64,000 bases of DNA from Streptococcus urinalis 2285-97 (GCF_000188055.2 NZ_AEUZ02000001.1:1750001-1814000); one strand, 5' to 3'. Shown: positions 32,863 to 42,256, counted from the first letter of the stretch. The notes: generated from the sequence alone by a model not told the origin. Translations and numbers: made by a program.

Positions 32863-34989
32863 TTAACCGTTATTTTTTGGATCTAAACTTAATAACATAG
32901 CATTAATGGCGACGATGACTGTTGACACAGACATTAGGGTTGCTCCTAATGCAGGGCTTAATGTGATACCAATAGGAGCCAAAATTCCTGCAGCTAGAGG
33001 GATAGCTATAAAGTTATAACCAGCTCCCCAAAATAGGTTTTGTTTCATTTTACGAGTTGTTTTGTGTGCTAATTCAATGAATGATTCAATATCTCCTGGA
33101 TCGGATTGAGTCAATATGACATCAGCTGAATCCAACGCAACTTGAGTTCCAGCACCTATAGCTATACCAACATCTGCTAAGGCAAGAGAAGGAGCATCAT
33201 TTACACCATCACCTACCATGATAACTTTCTTTCCTTCATCTTTAAGTGTTTTAACTAACTCATATTTGTCTTGTGGAGATTGATTTGATCTATATTCAAT
33301 CCCTAAATCTACTGCCGCGCCTTGAGCCGCTTTTTCATTATCACCTGTTGCCATAATTGGTCGAATATTGTTCTTTTTAAGAGCTTTAATTAACTCTTTA
33401 CTCGTTGGTTTTAATTCGTCCCCTAAAGCTACAGAACCAATGGCATCATCGTTTTCTACTAAGACACTAAGAGTTGCTCCTTTTGGAGTATCCATATCAA
33501 GATTACGTCCATAGGCTTTTTGACTGATTAATTGGTAACGGTGCCCACCTGCTTTACCCTCTACTCCAGAACCGGAAATCACATCAATCGAATCAAAAGA
33601 TGCTGGACGTATATTTTGCTGCTCGGCGAAACTTATAATTGATTGAGCAATTGGGTGGCTAGATCCTCCTTCAATACCTGCCAATAAGGCAATGATTTCC
33701 TCTTTTGTATATTTGTCATTAAGAAGTTTTACATCTAATACTTTAAATTCACCAGTTGTTAAAGTACCCGTTTTATCTAAAATCATCACATCTGCATCTT
33801 GAGCTATTTCTAAGGCTTGGCGGTCTTTTACTAGTAAGCCACGGCTAGCTCCTAAGCTTGTGCTACGGGCGGTTACCAATGGAATAGCCAGACCCAATGC
33901 GTGCGGACAAGCAATAACTAATGTAGTAATAGTAAATATAACTGCCGTTGGGATATCTCCAATAATCCTCCACACTACAAAAGCAATTAGCGCGACAATA
34001 ACAGCAATATAGAAGAGCCACCCTGCAACCTTTTGAGCAATATTTTCTGCTCTGGAAGGCTGACTTTGAGCTTGGCTGATTAAATTCTGAACTTGAGAGA
34101 TGAAGGATTGATCACCTGTCTCATTCACTTTAATATAAAGAACCCCTTCTCCATTTGTTGAGCCCCCGATTACTTCATCGCCAGGGCCTTTTTTAACTGC
34201 TTTTGATTCTCCAGTCAAAAGAGCTTCATTTAAACGTGATTCGCCACGCTCGATAATCCCGTCTGCTGGCACATTTTCTCCGGCTTGAACACGAATTAAA
34301 TCACCTACCTGTAAGTCAGCAACTGGTCGTGTTTCAATTGAATCGTCTTCTAATACAACGTGAGCATCTTTCGGCACTAACTTAGCCAATTCTGCTTGTG
34401 CGTCTCCTGCTTCTCCAATAGCTTTCATCTCAATCCAGTGACCTAATAGCATGATTAATAGTAATGAAGCAAATTCAAAGAAAAAGTCCATCACGTGTTC
34501 ACCCGTTACGTAGGTAATGATCACAGCATAAATACTGTATAAATATGAAACACTTAAACCTAAAGAAACGAGTGCCATCATTCCAGGTTCTTTTTGTTTA
34601 AATTCGTCAACTGCACCTTGATAGAATGGACGTCCACCATAAATAATTAATATAGTAGATAAAATAGCTACTACAATATCAGAATATGGAAAAGTAAACT
34701 GGAATGGTAGTTCAAATCCATGCAAAGGGACTAAGAGCATAATAATGATTCCTAGTGGCAATGACTTTAAGAAAAGTTCCTTAAAGCTTCCGTGATGATG
34801 GTGATCATGTCCACTGTGTCCGCTGTGATCATGTCCACTGTGCCCGCAGTGATTATGCCCAGCATGATGTACTTGATGTTGCTCCTTATGGTATCCATGT
34901 TCATCTGTGATTCCATGCTCGTGTTTTAACTTATCCATGTCGTCATAATCATGGTGATTATGGGAGGAATATTTGTTGTAATTATTCAT
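32863..34989 (-). CDS. copB: Copper-exporting P1B-type ATPase (CopB type)
   Basis: A 708-aa pump. The N-terminus (about 1-65) is histidine-rich, with repeated HSGHDHSGH and HHHH, as in CopB. It has the actuator motif LTGESKAV, the transmembrane metal motif CPH in VIACPHALGLA, DKTGTLT, SSHPIAQSI and GDGVNDAPSLA. CPH pumps (P1B-3) move Cu(I)/Cu(II) or silver out of the cell. It is 20 bases downstream of copY in the same operon, so expression depends on the CopY operators at 35481-35523. Gene length is normal and the frame intact. Confidence 0.92.
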   Translation of the reverse strand: MNNYNKYSSHNHHDYDDMDKLKHEHGITDEHGYHKEQHQVHHAGHNHCGHSGHDHSGHSGHDHHHHGSFKELFLKSLPLGIIIMLLVPLHGFELPFQFTFPYSDIVVAILSTILIIYGGRPFYQGAVDEFKQKEPGMMALVSLGLSVSYLYSIYAVIITYVTGEHVMDFFFEFASLLLIMLLGHWIEMKAIGEAGDAQAELAKLVPKDAHVVLEDDSIETRPVADLQVGDLIRVQAGENVPADGIIERGESRLNEALLTGESKAVKKGPGDEVIGGSTNGEGVLYIKVNETGDQSFISQVQNLISQAQSQPSRAENIAQKVAGWLFYIAVIVALIAFVVWRIIGDIPTAVIFTITTLVIACPHALGLAIPLVTARSTSLGASRGLLVKDRQALEIAQDADVMILDKTGTLTTGEFKVLDVKLLNDKYTKEEIIALLAGIEGGSSHPIAQSIISFAEQQNIRPASFDSIDVISGSGVEGKAGGHRYQLISQKAYGRNLDMDTPKGATLSVLVENDDAIGSVALGDELKPTSKELIKALKKNNIRPIMATGDNEKAAQGAAVDLGIEYRSNQSPQDKYELVKTLKDEGKKVIMVGDGVNDAPSLALADVGIAIGAGTQVALDSADVILTQSDPGDIESFIELAHKTTRKMKQNLFWGAGYNFIAIPLAAGILAPIGITLSPALGATLMSVSTVIVAINAMLLSLDPKNNG

Positions 34990-35008
34990 TTTAAATTCCT
35001 CCTTATGC

Positions 35009-35458
35009 TTAATGATGATGTAAATGACATTCGCATTGTCCTTCTGGACAATTGCAATCCACTTCTTCTACTGCGAAAGATTTTTTCATCTCTAATATTT
35101 TTTCTAGTCGATCTATATCATCGAAGCTTAAAACATGATCTTCAATGATGCTTCCTATTACATTTCCGACTTTCTTATTTCAAATACGGTTAAAAATATC
35201 TTCTGCATAATCCCTTACGGCTTCTGTCTCTTCAATATTGGCAGTGTAAATAAACTTTCTACCTTCATGCTCTGTATTTAGTACGCCTTTTCCAACTAAT
35301 CGACCTAAGATCGTTTTGATAGTGGATTGTGTCCAGTCCATTTTTTCTTGCAATACGGAAATGACTTTTTTACTAGTTACTCGATCATTTGCCCAAACTA
35401 CACGCATGACTTCCCATTCTGCATCTGTGATATAAGTATTAAATTCTATTGTGCTCAT
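35009..35458 (-). pseudogene. copY: CopY-type copper repressor with in-frame TGA
   Basis: BlaI/MecI-type winged-helix repressor. ATG 35458 follows GGAGGAG. Residues 1-92 contain the DNA-binding domain (YITDAEWEVMRVVWANDR..., STIKTILGRLVGKGVL). After DIFNRI a TGA (35180-35182) stops translation. The same frame continues NKKVGNVIGSIIEDHVLSF to VDCNCPEGQCECHLHHH, containing the CxC...CxC copper-sensing motif. In relatives a cysteine sits near the stop, so TGC/TGT to TGA is a likely single change. The truncated protein would keep the DNA-binding domain but lose the copper sensor and possibly the dimer interface. Confidence 0.88.
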
Positions 35459-35480
35459 TCTCCTCCCCCCCATATTTGTC

Positions 35481-35538
35481 TACAGATGTAAACAAATATG
35501 TTTAAAATGAGTTTACCATTGTAAACGAATTGTGTCAA
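35481..35538 (-). promoter_or_regulatory. cop promoter with two CopY boxes
   Basis: TACAGATGTA (35481-35490) fits the CopY box core TACANNTGTA exactly. A second site, TACCATTGTA (35514-35523), differs at one base and lies between -35 TTGACA (35533-35538) and a -10-like TAAACT. CopY at either box would block the copY-copB transcript. Confidence 0.8.
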
Positions 35539-35875
35539 GTCTTTTTATTAAATTCTCACTTTTTGATGTCAGTCCCTTAAAACATGCTATTTTTATCATT
35601 GATAAATATTAATAGCTAACTTTCCGAAAAATAAGTATTTTCCTGAAACTTTTTTATTTAGTTATAATAGACATTTCTAGATATTTCCATTATGTAGTGG
35701 TTGCCATCCAATCAAACATCGCTCTACTTGTTTTCTTGAGGCAACTGTGCATAGCATATCTCTATGCGACTAAAGTCGTTAGAGCTAGCCTAATTGTGTA
35801 CCGCCAGTTCTCATACAAAAAATACCTTGCAAGTTGCAAAGTATTTTCGTTTGTATTGTGCTTCCCAGCAACGAA
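35539..35875. other. Gene-free region between cop promoter and rpsI
   Basis: It contains the rpsI terminator (35817-35845) and, just downstream on the minus strand, a structured stretch of about 110 bases beginning GAACTGGCGGTACA, with CGACT/AGTCG and GCATA/TATGC stems and ending near GTTGCCTC. A related stretch follows the left rpsI copy (26190-26293). The rest is AT-rich with no gene. Confidence 0.45.
35817..35845 (-). terminator. Terminator of the rplM-rpsI operon
   Basis: Minus strand AAATACTTTGCAA / TTGCAAGGTATTT followed by TTT, about 30 bases after the rpsI stop. Confidence 0.8.
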
Positions 35876-35926
35876 TTAACGTTTTGAGAATTGTGATGCT
35901 TTACGAGCTTTTTTCAAGCCTGGTTT
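35876..35926 (-). repeat. Right attachment-site copy within intact rpsI
   Basis: The last 17 codons of the functional rpsI. It forms a direct repeat with 26340-26390 and 30454-30504. Integration here leaves rpsI intact because the element supplies the same codons. Confidence 0.85.
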
Positions 35927-36268
35927 TTTACGTTCAACCATACGTGCATCACGTGTAAGAAGTCCAGCGCGTTTTAATGAATCACGGAAATCTGGGTCAA
36001 CTTCTAAAAGTGCACGTGAGATACCATGACGTATCGCACCTGATTGACCAGCGTATCCACCACCGATAACGTTAACAAAAACGTCATATGAACCTTCAGT
36101 TGAAGTAACTGCAAAAGGTTGGTTGATAACAAGACGAAGGTCTGCGTGTGGGATGTATTCTTCTACATCTTTCTTATTTACAGTAATTTTACCTGTACCT
36201 GGTACTAAACGAACGCGTGCAACAGCGTTTTTACGACGACCAGTACCTGTGTATTGTGCTTGTGCCAT
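35876..36268 (-). CDS. rpsI: 30S ribosomal protein S9
   Basis: A 130-aa ribosomal protein with the family start [23 protein letters not shown] and the basic tail [16 protein letters not shown] that reaches the P site. It is cotranscribed with rplM (20 bases between). Its 3' end is the integration target of the two elements downstream, and its terminator now lies in element DNA. Confidence 0.98.
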   Translation of the reverse strand: MAQAQYTGTGRRKNAVARVRLVPGTGKITVNKKDVEEYIPHADLRLVINQPFAVTSTEGSYDVFVNVIGGGYAGQSGAIRHGISRALLEVDPDFRDSLKRAGLLTRDARMVERKKPGLKKARKASQFSKR

Positions 36269-36288
36269 TATAATATGCTCCTTTCCTC

Positions 36289-36735
36289 TTAGATAAGTCC
36301 TGAGATATCAAGTACTTCAGGTTGTTGTGCAGCGTGAGTGTGCTCACCACCAACGAAGACTTTCAATTTCATACCTTGTGCACGTCCAAGAGTGTTATGT
36401 GGAAGCATGCCTTTAACTGATTTTTCAATCAAACGTACAGCATTTTTAGAACGTAGTTCACCTGCTGAAATTTGTTTCAAACCACCTGGGTACATTGAGT
36501 GAGTGTAGTAAATTTTATCACTTGCTTTTTTACCAGTTAATTTAACTTTTTCAGCATTGATAACAATTACAAAATCACCAGTATCAGTGTGTGGTGTAAA
36601 AGTTGGTTTGTTTTTTCCGCGAAGTACGCTAGCAACTACTGCAGAAAGACGTCCAAGAGGTACATCTGTTGCGTCAACAACGTACCATTTACGTTCAACT
36701 TGGCCTGGTTTAGCCATAAAAGTTGTTTTATTCAT
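36289..36735 (-). CDS. rplM: 50S ribosomal protein L13
   Basis: A 148-aa protein, [20 protein letters not shown]..., with the standard [23 protein letters not shown] region. I start at ATG 36735; the frame is open further upstream through the leader, which is not coding. It is the first gene of rplM-rpsI and is probably autoregulated through the L13 leader. Confidence 0.98.
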   Translation of the reverse strand: MNKTTFMAKPGQVERKWYVVDATDVPLGRLSAVVASVLRGKNKPTFTPHTDTGDFVIVINAEKVKLTGKKASDKIYYTHSMYPGGLKQISAGELRSKNAVRLIEKSVKGMLPHNTLGRAQGMKLKVFVGGEHTHAAQQPEVLDISGLI

Positions 36736-36845
36736 GATTTCTCCTATACGAATTCGTAATATGTGTTTACAGTTGTGGATGTTCCGGTCCACGAGTTATT
36801 TGGAAGGTTCCGGGGCCTTTCAAATGGGGTAAACAATACCGTCTA
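36736..36845 (-). ncRNA. L13 ribosomal protein leader
   Basis: The untranslated leader of rplM contains conserved L13-leader segments on the minus strand (AACCTTCCAAATAACTCGTG, GACCGGAACATCCACAACTG). Promoter: -35 TTGCTT, 17 bases, -10 TATCAT at about 36846-36874. L13 is known to bind this type of leader in Firmicutes. Confidence 0.8.
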
Positions 36846-36913
36846 ATATGATACCAAATTTAAAGGCTCAAAGCAAGTACTTTGGGCCTTTAATTCGCTA
36901 ATTTTAAAAATAA

Positions 36914-37429
36914 TTAATCAATATCATTCATAAATTGACGTAATTGATTGAGTTGATCATTATTAAACGAACCTAGTTTTGGTTTTTTTAAATCAATAGA
37001 CTGTGACATTTTATCCAAATCAGATTTTACCGTATTTACCCTTTTTTCGAGTTCACGCGCTGATACTCGTAGTGCACCTTGAGAAAAAACAGTCCATTGC
37101 TCATTAAGATCACTCGTTGCAACTTCTACCAGATGGATTCCATTATTTAAGTCAGCAGCTAACCGTTCAATATATGAGTCTGCTGTTTCATCTTCTTCAG
37201 TAAATATAGTTGTTATCTTATATTGTTCATAACTTTGTCTAACTCCAGGGACATATTGAGCATCAAAGACACAAACAATATCTATATTTTCAAAATGGGC
37301 ATAATGATTAAGCTTTCTTAATAGTATTTCTCTTGCTTGATCTAATTTATTCGTCTTAAAATATTGTTTTGTTTCTGTCCAAAAAGCTATCATATTATAG
37401 CCATCAACCAGTAAAATTCTTTTTTTCAT
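36914..37429 (-). CDS. rae1: NYN-domain ribosome-associated endoribonuclease
   Basis: A 171-aa PIN-like NYN nuclease (YacP/Rae1). Acidic catalytic residues lie in LLVDGYNMIAFW, VCVFDAQYVPG and TIFTEEDETADSYIE. In Bacillus, Rae1 cleaves mRNA in the ribosomal A site. It is 3 bases downstream of rlmB, which matches the common rlmB-rae1 order in Firmicutes. Confidence 0.9.
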   Translation of the reverse strand: MKKRILLVDGYNMIAFWTETKQYFKTNKLDQAREILLRKLNHYAHFENIDIVCVFDAQYVPGVRQSYEQYKITTIFTEEDETADSYIERLAADLNNGIHLVEVATSDLNEQWTVFSQGALRVSARELEKRVNTVKSDLDKMSQSIDLKKPKLGSFNNDQLNQLRQFMNDID

Positions 37430-37432
37430 GTT

Positions 37433-38191
37433 TTAATTGAGTTTGTTGCGAAAAACTTCATACATTAATAGAGCTGCAGCTACACTAGCATTAAGGCTTT
37501 GAACATGACCTTCCATTGGAATCGTAATCATTTCATCAACTTGTTTTTTAAGATTTGCAGAAATACCTTTACCTTCATTACCAATAATGAGGACAATTTT
37601 TCCACTTGTATTCCACTTATGAGAAGACGTTCCATCCATATCAGTTCCAAAAATCCAATAGCCTTCTTCTTTTAACTTATCCAAAGTTTGGCTTAGATTT
37701 GTAACTCTAGCAATTGGAACATATTCAACCGCACCAGTTGAGGTCTTAGCAACCACTGGAGTAACACCTACTGCTCTATGTTTTGGAATAATAATACCAC
37801 TTACCTTTGTAGCATCAGCTGTTCTCAATATGGATCCAAAATTATGAGGATCCGTAATGCCATCTAAAATCAAAATTAGTGGATTTTCTTCATGTGAAGC
37901 TCTACTAATAATACTTTCTAGTTCTGAATAAGCAAATGCTGAGACTCTTAATACGAATCCCTGATGAACTGCACCATCAGTCATCTCTGATAAGGTTTTT
38001 TTTGGTGTCCAAGAAATGGAAACTTTTTTCTCTGTTGCCAATGCTTTTATTTTATCTACATTTTTTCCATGTAAGTCATCTTGAATATAGAGTTTATTTG
38101 CTGTATTAGCTGTCAAACTTTCTATAACAGCATGAACACCATAAACGATATCAGACGTCTCTTTTTGAGAATTATTATCATATGTTTTCAT
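37433..38191 (-). CDS. rlmB: 23S rRNA (guanosine-2'-O-)-methyltransferase RlmB
   Basis: A 252-aa TrmH-family SPOUT methyltransferase. The N-terminal L30e-like domain starts at DIVYGVHAVIESL. SPOUT motifs are DPHNFGSILRTADA, IGNEGKGIS and IPMEGHVQSLNASVA, which form the knotted SAM site. It modifies 23S rRNA in the peptidyl-transferase region (G2251 in E. coli numbering). Confidence 0.95.
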   Translation of the reverse strand: MKTYDNNSQKETSDIVYGVHAVIESLTANTANKLYIQDDLHGKNVDKIKALATEKKVSISWTPKKTLSEMTDGAVHQGFVLRVSAFAYSELESIISRASHEENPLILILDGITDPHNFGSILRTADATKVSGIIIPKHRAVGVTPVVAKTSTGAVEYVPIARVTNLSQTLDKLKEEGYWIFGTDMDGTSSHKWNTSGKIVLIIGNEGKGISANLKKQVDEMITIPMEGHVQSLNASVAAALLMYEVFRNKLN

Positions 38192-38233
38192 ATCATTATT
38201 ATATCATGAAACAGAGCTTATCACAGCAAGTCT

Positions 38234-39043
38234 TTATTTTCTTTTTGGTTTTAAAGAAAGGAGGATAGCCCCAGCAAATCCCAATAACACAATTGCAATG
38301 ATACTTAAAATGATTTTCTTCAGTAAATGATTTTTTTGTTTTGAGCTAACACTTACTTCATTCATATCCTGCAAGGTCTTTTGATTTTCTTCAACTAAAG
38401 GACTAGTCATCTTTTTTTCAACTGAGTTATCATCCTTTATTTTTTTATCAGTTTTATCATTTTTTTGTGATTTTTTTATTTTAGGATTTGGTACAACTAT
38501 TGAGTCTGAGGAATTAACTTTAATATCATTCTGTTCTTGTTTACTGGAATCATTAAGCTTTTGAGTTGTTTTTTCCTGGTGAATTTCCTTGTCTTTATTT
38601 TCGATATGATTTTCGGAATGATCATATCTTACAGCTGAACTTTGACCTTTATACTCCTTTTGATTATCTCTGATTAGAACTGAGACAGTGTACTGGGAAT
38701 TTGGTAGATGTTTCATATCAAACCAACCGTTAAAATAAGATTGGCCACTTGGAATATCATAACGTAAACTTCCTACAACACTCCCTGTTTCATTTTTCAA
38801 AAATAGTTGTGCGGTCGTTCTTTTTTCAACAGATTTTGGTAAATGAACGCTCGCTTCGATAATAGGGCCCGACTGTCTATTTCTCTGTTGAGCTGAAATC
38901 ATAACGGTGTCTACTGCGTCTTCTTGACTACTTTGTAGTGTATTCTCATCAGTAGCTTCAATACCATAAACTGAATTCATTGGTAAAAATACCGACATCA
39001 GAAGTCCCAAAAGTAAAATAGCTCTTTTTGGTTTTCTTAACAT
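38234..39043 (-). CDS. Secreted, membrane-anchored protein of unknown function
   Basis: A 269-aa protein with a signal peptide (AILLLGLLMSVFLPMNSVYG, about 9-28), a beta-rich extracellular domain (about 50-140; ASVHLPKSVEKRTTAQLFLK, then YFNGWFDMKHLPNSQYTVSVLI), a long low-complexity Lys/Asp/Ser-rich stalk (about 145-240) and a C-terminal membrane helix (IILSIIAIVLLGFAGAILLSL) with basic tail PKRK. I do not recognise the family. The layout suggests a domain held at the cell surface on a flexible linker. It sits between rlmB and mrnC on the same strand. Confidence 0.75.
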   Translation of the reverse strand: MLRKPKRAILLLGLLMSVFLPMNSVYGIEATDENTLQSSQEDAVDTVMISAQQRNRQSGPIIEASVHLPKSVEKRTTAQLFLKNETGSVVGSLRYDIPSGQSYFNGWFDMKHLPNSQYTVSVLIRDNQKEYKGQSSAVRYDHSENHIENKDKEIHQEKTTQKLNDSSKQEQNDIKVNSSDSIVVPNPKIKKSQKNDKTDKKIKDDNSVEKKMTSPLVEENQKTLQDMNEVSVSSKQKNHLLKKIILSIIAIVLLGFAGAILLSLKPKRK

Positions 39044-39128
39044 TTTTTCTCCTTTTTATTTCTAAACTATCTCTATATCTTTATTCGAAAAAAAATGGAA
39101 AAATAATTAAGAAAATAAAAAAGATAGG

Positions 39129-39536
39129 CTATTTAGCGCTATCTCTATTTTCGATAGTGTTTATACACCAATCGATTAACTCTCTTAGACGATCTTTTTG
39201 TAAGGTCATATCTAGATAACCCATAAGAGCTTCAAAGCCAGTTGACATGCGGTAAGTAACGACGTCCGCATTTTTAGCTTTGGTATGACTATTCGTATTA
39301 CGACCTCTTTTATAAATAGCCATTTCTTTGTCAGTCAACAACCCTTCATCCAACATTGTTTGAATTAAATAAGCTTGTGCTTTTGCAGAAACAAATCGTG
39401 TTGCTAAATGATGCAGTTGACTAGGCTTCGTCTTGCCTTGAAATATCAGATACCGTCTAATGAAATAAGAATAAACTGCGTCTCCTTCAAAGGCTAAAGC
39501 AATACCATTTATGAGATTAACATCAACATTAGTCAC
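39129..39536 (-). CDS. mrnC: Mini-ribonuclease III
   Basis: A 135-aa RNase III catalytic domain without a dsRNA-binding domain. The [16 protein letters not shown] helix carries catalytic acidic residues; [32 protein letters not shown] carries the second set. It processes 23S rRNA 3' ends in Bacillus. It overlaps the cysS 3' end by 8 bases, the usual cysS-mrnC order. Confidence 0.95.
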   Translation of the reverse strand: MTNVDVNLINGIALAFEGDAVYSYFIRRYLIFQGKTKPSQLHHLATRFVSAKAQAYLIQTMLDEGLLTDKEMAIYKRGRNTNSHTKAKNADVVTYRMSTGFEALMGYLDMTLQKDRLRELIDWCINTIENRDSAK

Positions 39537-40872
39537 GTGTCCACCTCACCCCGTCTTTGGTGTCTAACAATTTAATGCCTTCTTTCACCAATTGATCACG
39601 AATAGCATCTGCTTTGGCAAAGTCTTTTTGCTTTCGTGCCTCCTGACGTTCAGCAATTAGAGCCTCAATATCACTATCTAATACTTCAGTTTCAAAGACA
39701 ATACCAAATACACTAAGCATCTTTTCAAATTCATCTTTGATTTCTTGATTATAGTGACCCGAATTGATCCATTTTGCAAATTCAAAAATCAATGTAATAC
39801 CATTTGCAGCATTAAAATCATCATCCATCGCTTCAATAAATTGAGATTTAAAAGATTCTAACTCCATATCATCATGACTAGCAACAAGTGGTTGTTGGTA
39901 AGTATTTTTTAGGTATTTGACATTAACTTCTGCATCATGAATGGCTTTTTCGGTAAAATTAATGGGTTTACGATATTGCTGAGTTGCTAAGAAGAACCGT
40001 AGCACTTGCCCATCTACTGTTTTTAACATGTCATGCACAGTAATAAAATTGCCCAAAGATTTTGACATTTTTTCATTATCAATATTGACAAAACCATTAT
40101 GCATCCAATAATGAGCAAATGGTTTCCCAGTTTTTGCTTCAGACTGTGCAATTTCATTGGTATGATGAGGAAATTCTAAATCTGCACCACCACCATGGAT
40201 ATCAATAGTATCTCCTAAAAGTTCTGTCGCCATCACAGAACACTCAATATGCCAACCTGGACGACCTTGTCCCCAAGGACTGTCCCAAGAAATTTCACCT
40301 TCCTTCGCAGATTTCCAAAGTGCAAAATCAAGTGGATTTTCTTTTTTTAAGGTTTCGTCATCTGTTCTACCTGAAGCACCAACTTGTAAATCTGCTAATG
40401 TTTTATTAGCTAATTGTGCATAATGCTGCGACTTACTAACTCTAAAATAAACATCTCCTTGAGACTCATAGGCAAAACCTTTATCAATCAAGACACTCAC
40501 AAAATCAATGATTTGAGGCATAAATTCAATGACTCTAGGATTTTGAGTTGCTGGTTTTACACCTAATTTAGCTGTATCTTCTTTAAAAGCAGCAATAAAC
40601 TTATCCGACAGCTCTTTTGTGGTCATCCCTGCTTCTGCAGCTGCTTTGATTATTTTATCATCAACATCTGTGAAATTTGAAACATAATTTACAGTATAAC
40701 CACGATATTCAAAGTAGCGACGAATTGTATCAAATGCCACTGTAGAACGGGCATTCCCAATATGAATATAGTTATAAACAGTTGGTCCACAGACATACAT
40801 GTTAACCACATTTTCCTTGATTGGTTTAAAGTCTTCTAATTGCCTTGTTAAGGTATTATAGATTTTTATCAT
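39529..40872 (-). CDS. cysS: Cysteinyl-tRNA synthetase
   Basis: A 447-aa class I aminoacyl-tRNA synthetase. Zinc-binding cysteine in [14 protein letters not shown] motif as HIGN ([10 protein letters not shown]), zinc/cysteine pocket in [10 protein letters not shown], and NEKMSKSLG for KMSKS. It lies 39 bases downstream of cysE, so cysteine synthesis and charging genes are grouped. Confidence 0.97.
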   Translation of the reverse strand: MIKIYNTLTRQLEDFKPIKENVVNMYVCGPTVYNYIHIGNARSTVAFDTIRRYFEYRGYTVNYVSNFTDVDDKIIKAAAEAGMTTKELSDKFIAAFKEDTAKLGVKPATQNPRVIEFMPQIIDFVSVLIDKGFAYESQGDVYFRVSKSQHYAQLANKTLADLQVGASGRTDDETLKKENPLDFALWKSAKEGEISWDSPWGQGRPGWHIECSVMATELLGDTIDIHGGGADLEFPHHTNEIAQSEAKTGKPFAHYWMHNGFVNIDNEKMSKSLGNFITVHDMLKTVDGQVLRFFLATQQYRKPINFTEKAIHDAEVNVKYLKNTYQQPLVASHDDMELESFKSQFIEAMDDDFNAANGITLIFEFAKWINSGHYNQEIKDEFEKMLSVFGIVFETEVLDSDIEALIAERQEARKQKDFAKADAIRDQLVKEGIKLLDTKDGVRWTRD

Positions 40873-40911
40873 GTAATGTCCTCTTATTCTTTCTCATTTT
40901 AGATAAAATTA

Positions 40912-41496
40912 TTATAACTTAGATGAGTTATAACTAGCTTCACGTCTTTGCTCAATTGTCTCAATTGAAGCAAGATCCTTCTCACCATGAACTCTGACAA
41001 CTTTGGCAGGAACACCAACAACAGTTAAATCAGATGGAACATCTGTTAACACAACTGCAGCAGCTCCAACTTTAGCATTTTCACCAATTTCAATTGGTCC
41101 AATAATTTGTGAATGAGCTGACACCAAAGCACCACGACGAACAGTTGGATGTCGTTTCCCTGTATCTTTACCTGTTCCACCAAGTGTAACACCATGATAC
41201 AACATCACGCCTTCTTCAATTATAGCAGTTTCACCAATCACTAGACCCGCACCGTGGTCAATGAAAACACCGCTAGCTATTTCAGCACCAGGATGAATTT
41301 CTATATTTGTCCAAAAACGCCAAAATTGACTATGCATTCTCGCTAAAAGGCGAAAATGATGTTGCCATAAAAAATGTGACAAACGGTGAGCCGCTAAAGC
41401 CTTTACACCAGGATAGGTCAATAAGACTTCGAGACTTGTTCTGGCTGCTGGGTCTTGTTCTTTGACAATGGCAATTGTTTTTTTCCACCATCCCAT
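40912..41496 (-). CDS. cysE: Serine O-acetyltransferase
   Basis: A 194-aa acyltransferase with an N-terminal helical domain and a C-terminal left-handed beta helix of hexapeptide repeats (FIDHGAGLVIGETAIIEEGV, GVTLGGTGKDTGKRHP, AKVGAAAVVLTDVP). It makes O-acetylserine for cysteine synthesis. It starts about 10 bases after the SseB-like gene. Confidence 0.95.
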   Translation of the reverse strand: MGWWKKTIAIVKEQDPAARTSLEVLLTYPGVKALAAHRLSHFLWQHHFRLLARMHSQFWRFWTNIEIHPGAEIASGVFIDHGAGLVIGETAIIEEGVMLYHGVTLGGTGKDTGKRHPTVRRGALVSAHSQIIGPIEIGENAKVGAAAVVLTDVPSDLTVVGVPAKVVRVHGEKDLASIETIEQRREASYNSSKL

Positions 41497-41506
41497 AGAA
41501 ACAACC

Positions 41507-42256
41507 TCAATTATCTATTTCTGACCAGTCAATCAAAATTTGCTGATCATCAAATGGGTTAATAGCGACACCAAAGGTCTCATCAATATCATTTTCCCCA
41601 TTTCTAGGTTTATAGATATCATCAATTTTCCAAGTCAAAATGGTCCCTTTTCCTCTTCTAAAAGCACCTCCAAAGTCATCTTGGTTGTACCATTTAGCCA
41701 GACTTTGTAAGTTTGAAAATGCTGGCACATAGCTCTTCCCTTCAGGAGTAGCCATTGTTGGAAATAGTCGATCATAAAATTGATTATCCTTAGGAAGTAC
41801 AAAAGCAGGAACAAAATAAAACTTATCCATAGTTTCTGCCGATTGATTATCGTCACTCATCACAGTATTTAAAATAGTTGTGAAGTTATTAATAAATTGA
41901 ATCATATCAGAACTTTTAAAAATCGTTGAATTTGTAAAATCGCCTACTTTTTTCAAGTTAAAGACAAGTCCAGATAGTCCATTTTTAATGACATCTTCAA
42001 GCACAGTTAGCGCAGATTGTTCACGCCAAACTTGGATTTGAGCACTTTCTTGTTCTGTTTTAAATTGATTCAGATCTTTATAGTCTGTAAAGACAGGAAC
42101 TACCTTTACGCCGTCAACTTCAATAGCATAAAGATCTTTTCCTACTAAAACAGGATATTGATGCAAGGCATTAACTAAACCAACACATTCTAAAAAATTA
42201 TCTGGTGCATTGATAAATGTCCTTAAACGGAGATCAAGTTCTTTATTTAGTGTCAT
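41507..42256 (-). CDS. SseB-family protein
   Basis: A 249-aa cytoplasmic protein with an SseB-like N-terminal domain ([34 protein letters not shown]). I start at ATG 42256 ([11 protein letters not shown]), which overlaps the pnp 3' end by 14 bases and suggests coupled translation. The biochemical role is unknown. It has a fixed place between pnp and cysE. Confidence 0.8.
   Translation of the reverse strand: MTLNKELDLRLRTFINAPDNFLECVGLVNALHQYPVLVGKDLYAIEVDGVKVVPVFTDYKDLNQFKTEQESAQIQVWREQSALTVLEDVIKNGLSGLVFNLKKVGDFTNSTIFKSSDMIQFINNFTTILNTVMSDDNQSAETMDKFYFVPAFVLPKDNQFYDRLFPTMATPEGKSYVPAFSNLQSLAKWYNQDDFGGAFRRGKGTILTWKIDDIYKPRNGENDIDETFGVAINPFDDQQILIDWSEIDN

Larger units (their letters stand above)
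30454..35926. mobile_element. Element 2: cadmium/copper resistance element at the rpsI 3' end
   Basis: Bounded by the middle rpsI copy and the intact rpsI end. It carries cadD-cadC, copB and a disrupted copY, all on the minus strand, plus remnants of an XRE regulator, a DUF1211 channel and insertion-sequence ends. No mobilization or recombinase gene is visible. Gene content and decay mark it as acquired; a composite history (several deletions) is likely. Confidence 0.65.

Noticed and set aside
29008..35182. TGA read as tryptophan or selenocysteine in mobV and copY
   Set aside because: Streptococci use the standard code, relatives have leucine and cysteine at these places by memory, and there is no selenocysteine insertion element or sel gene here.
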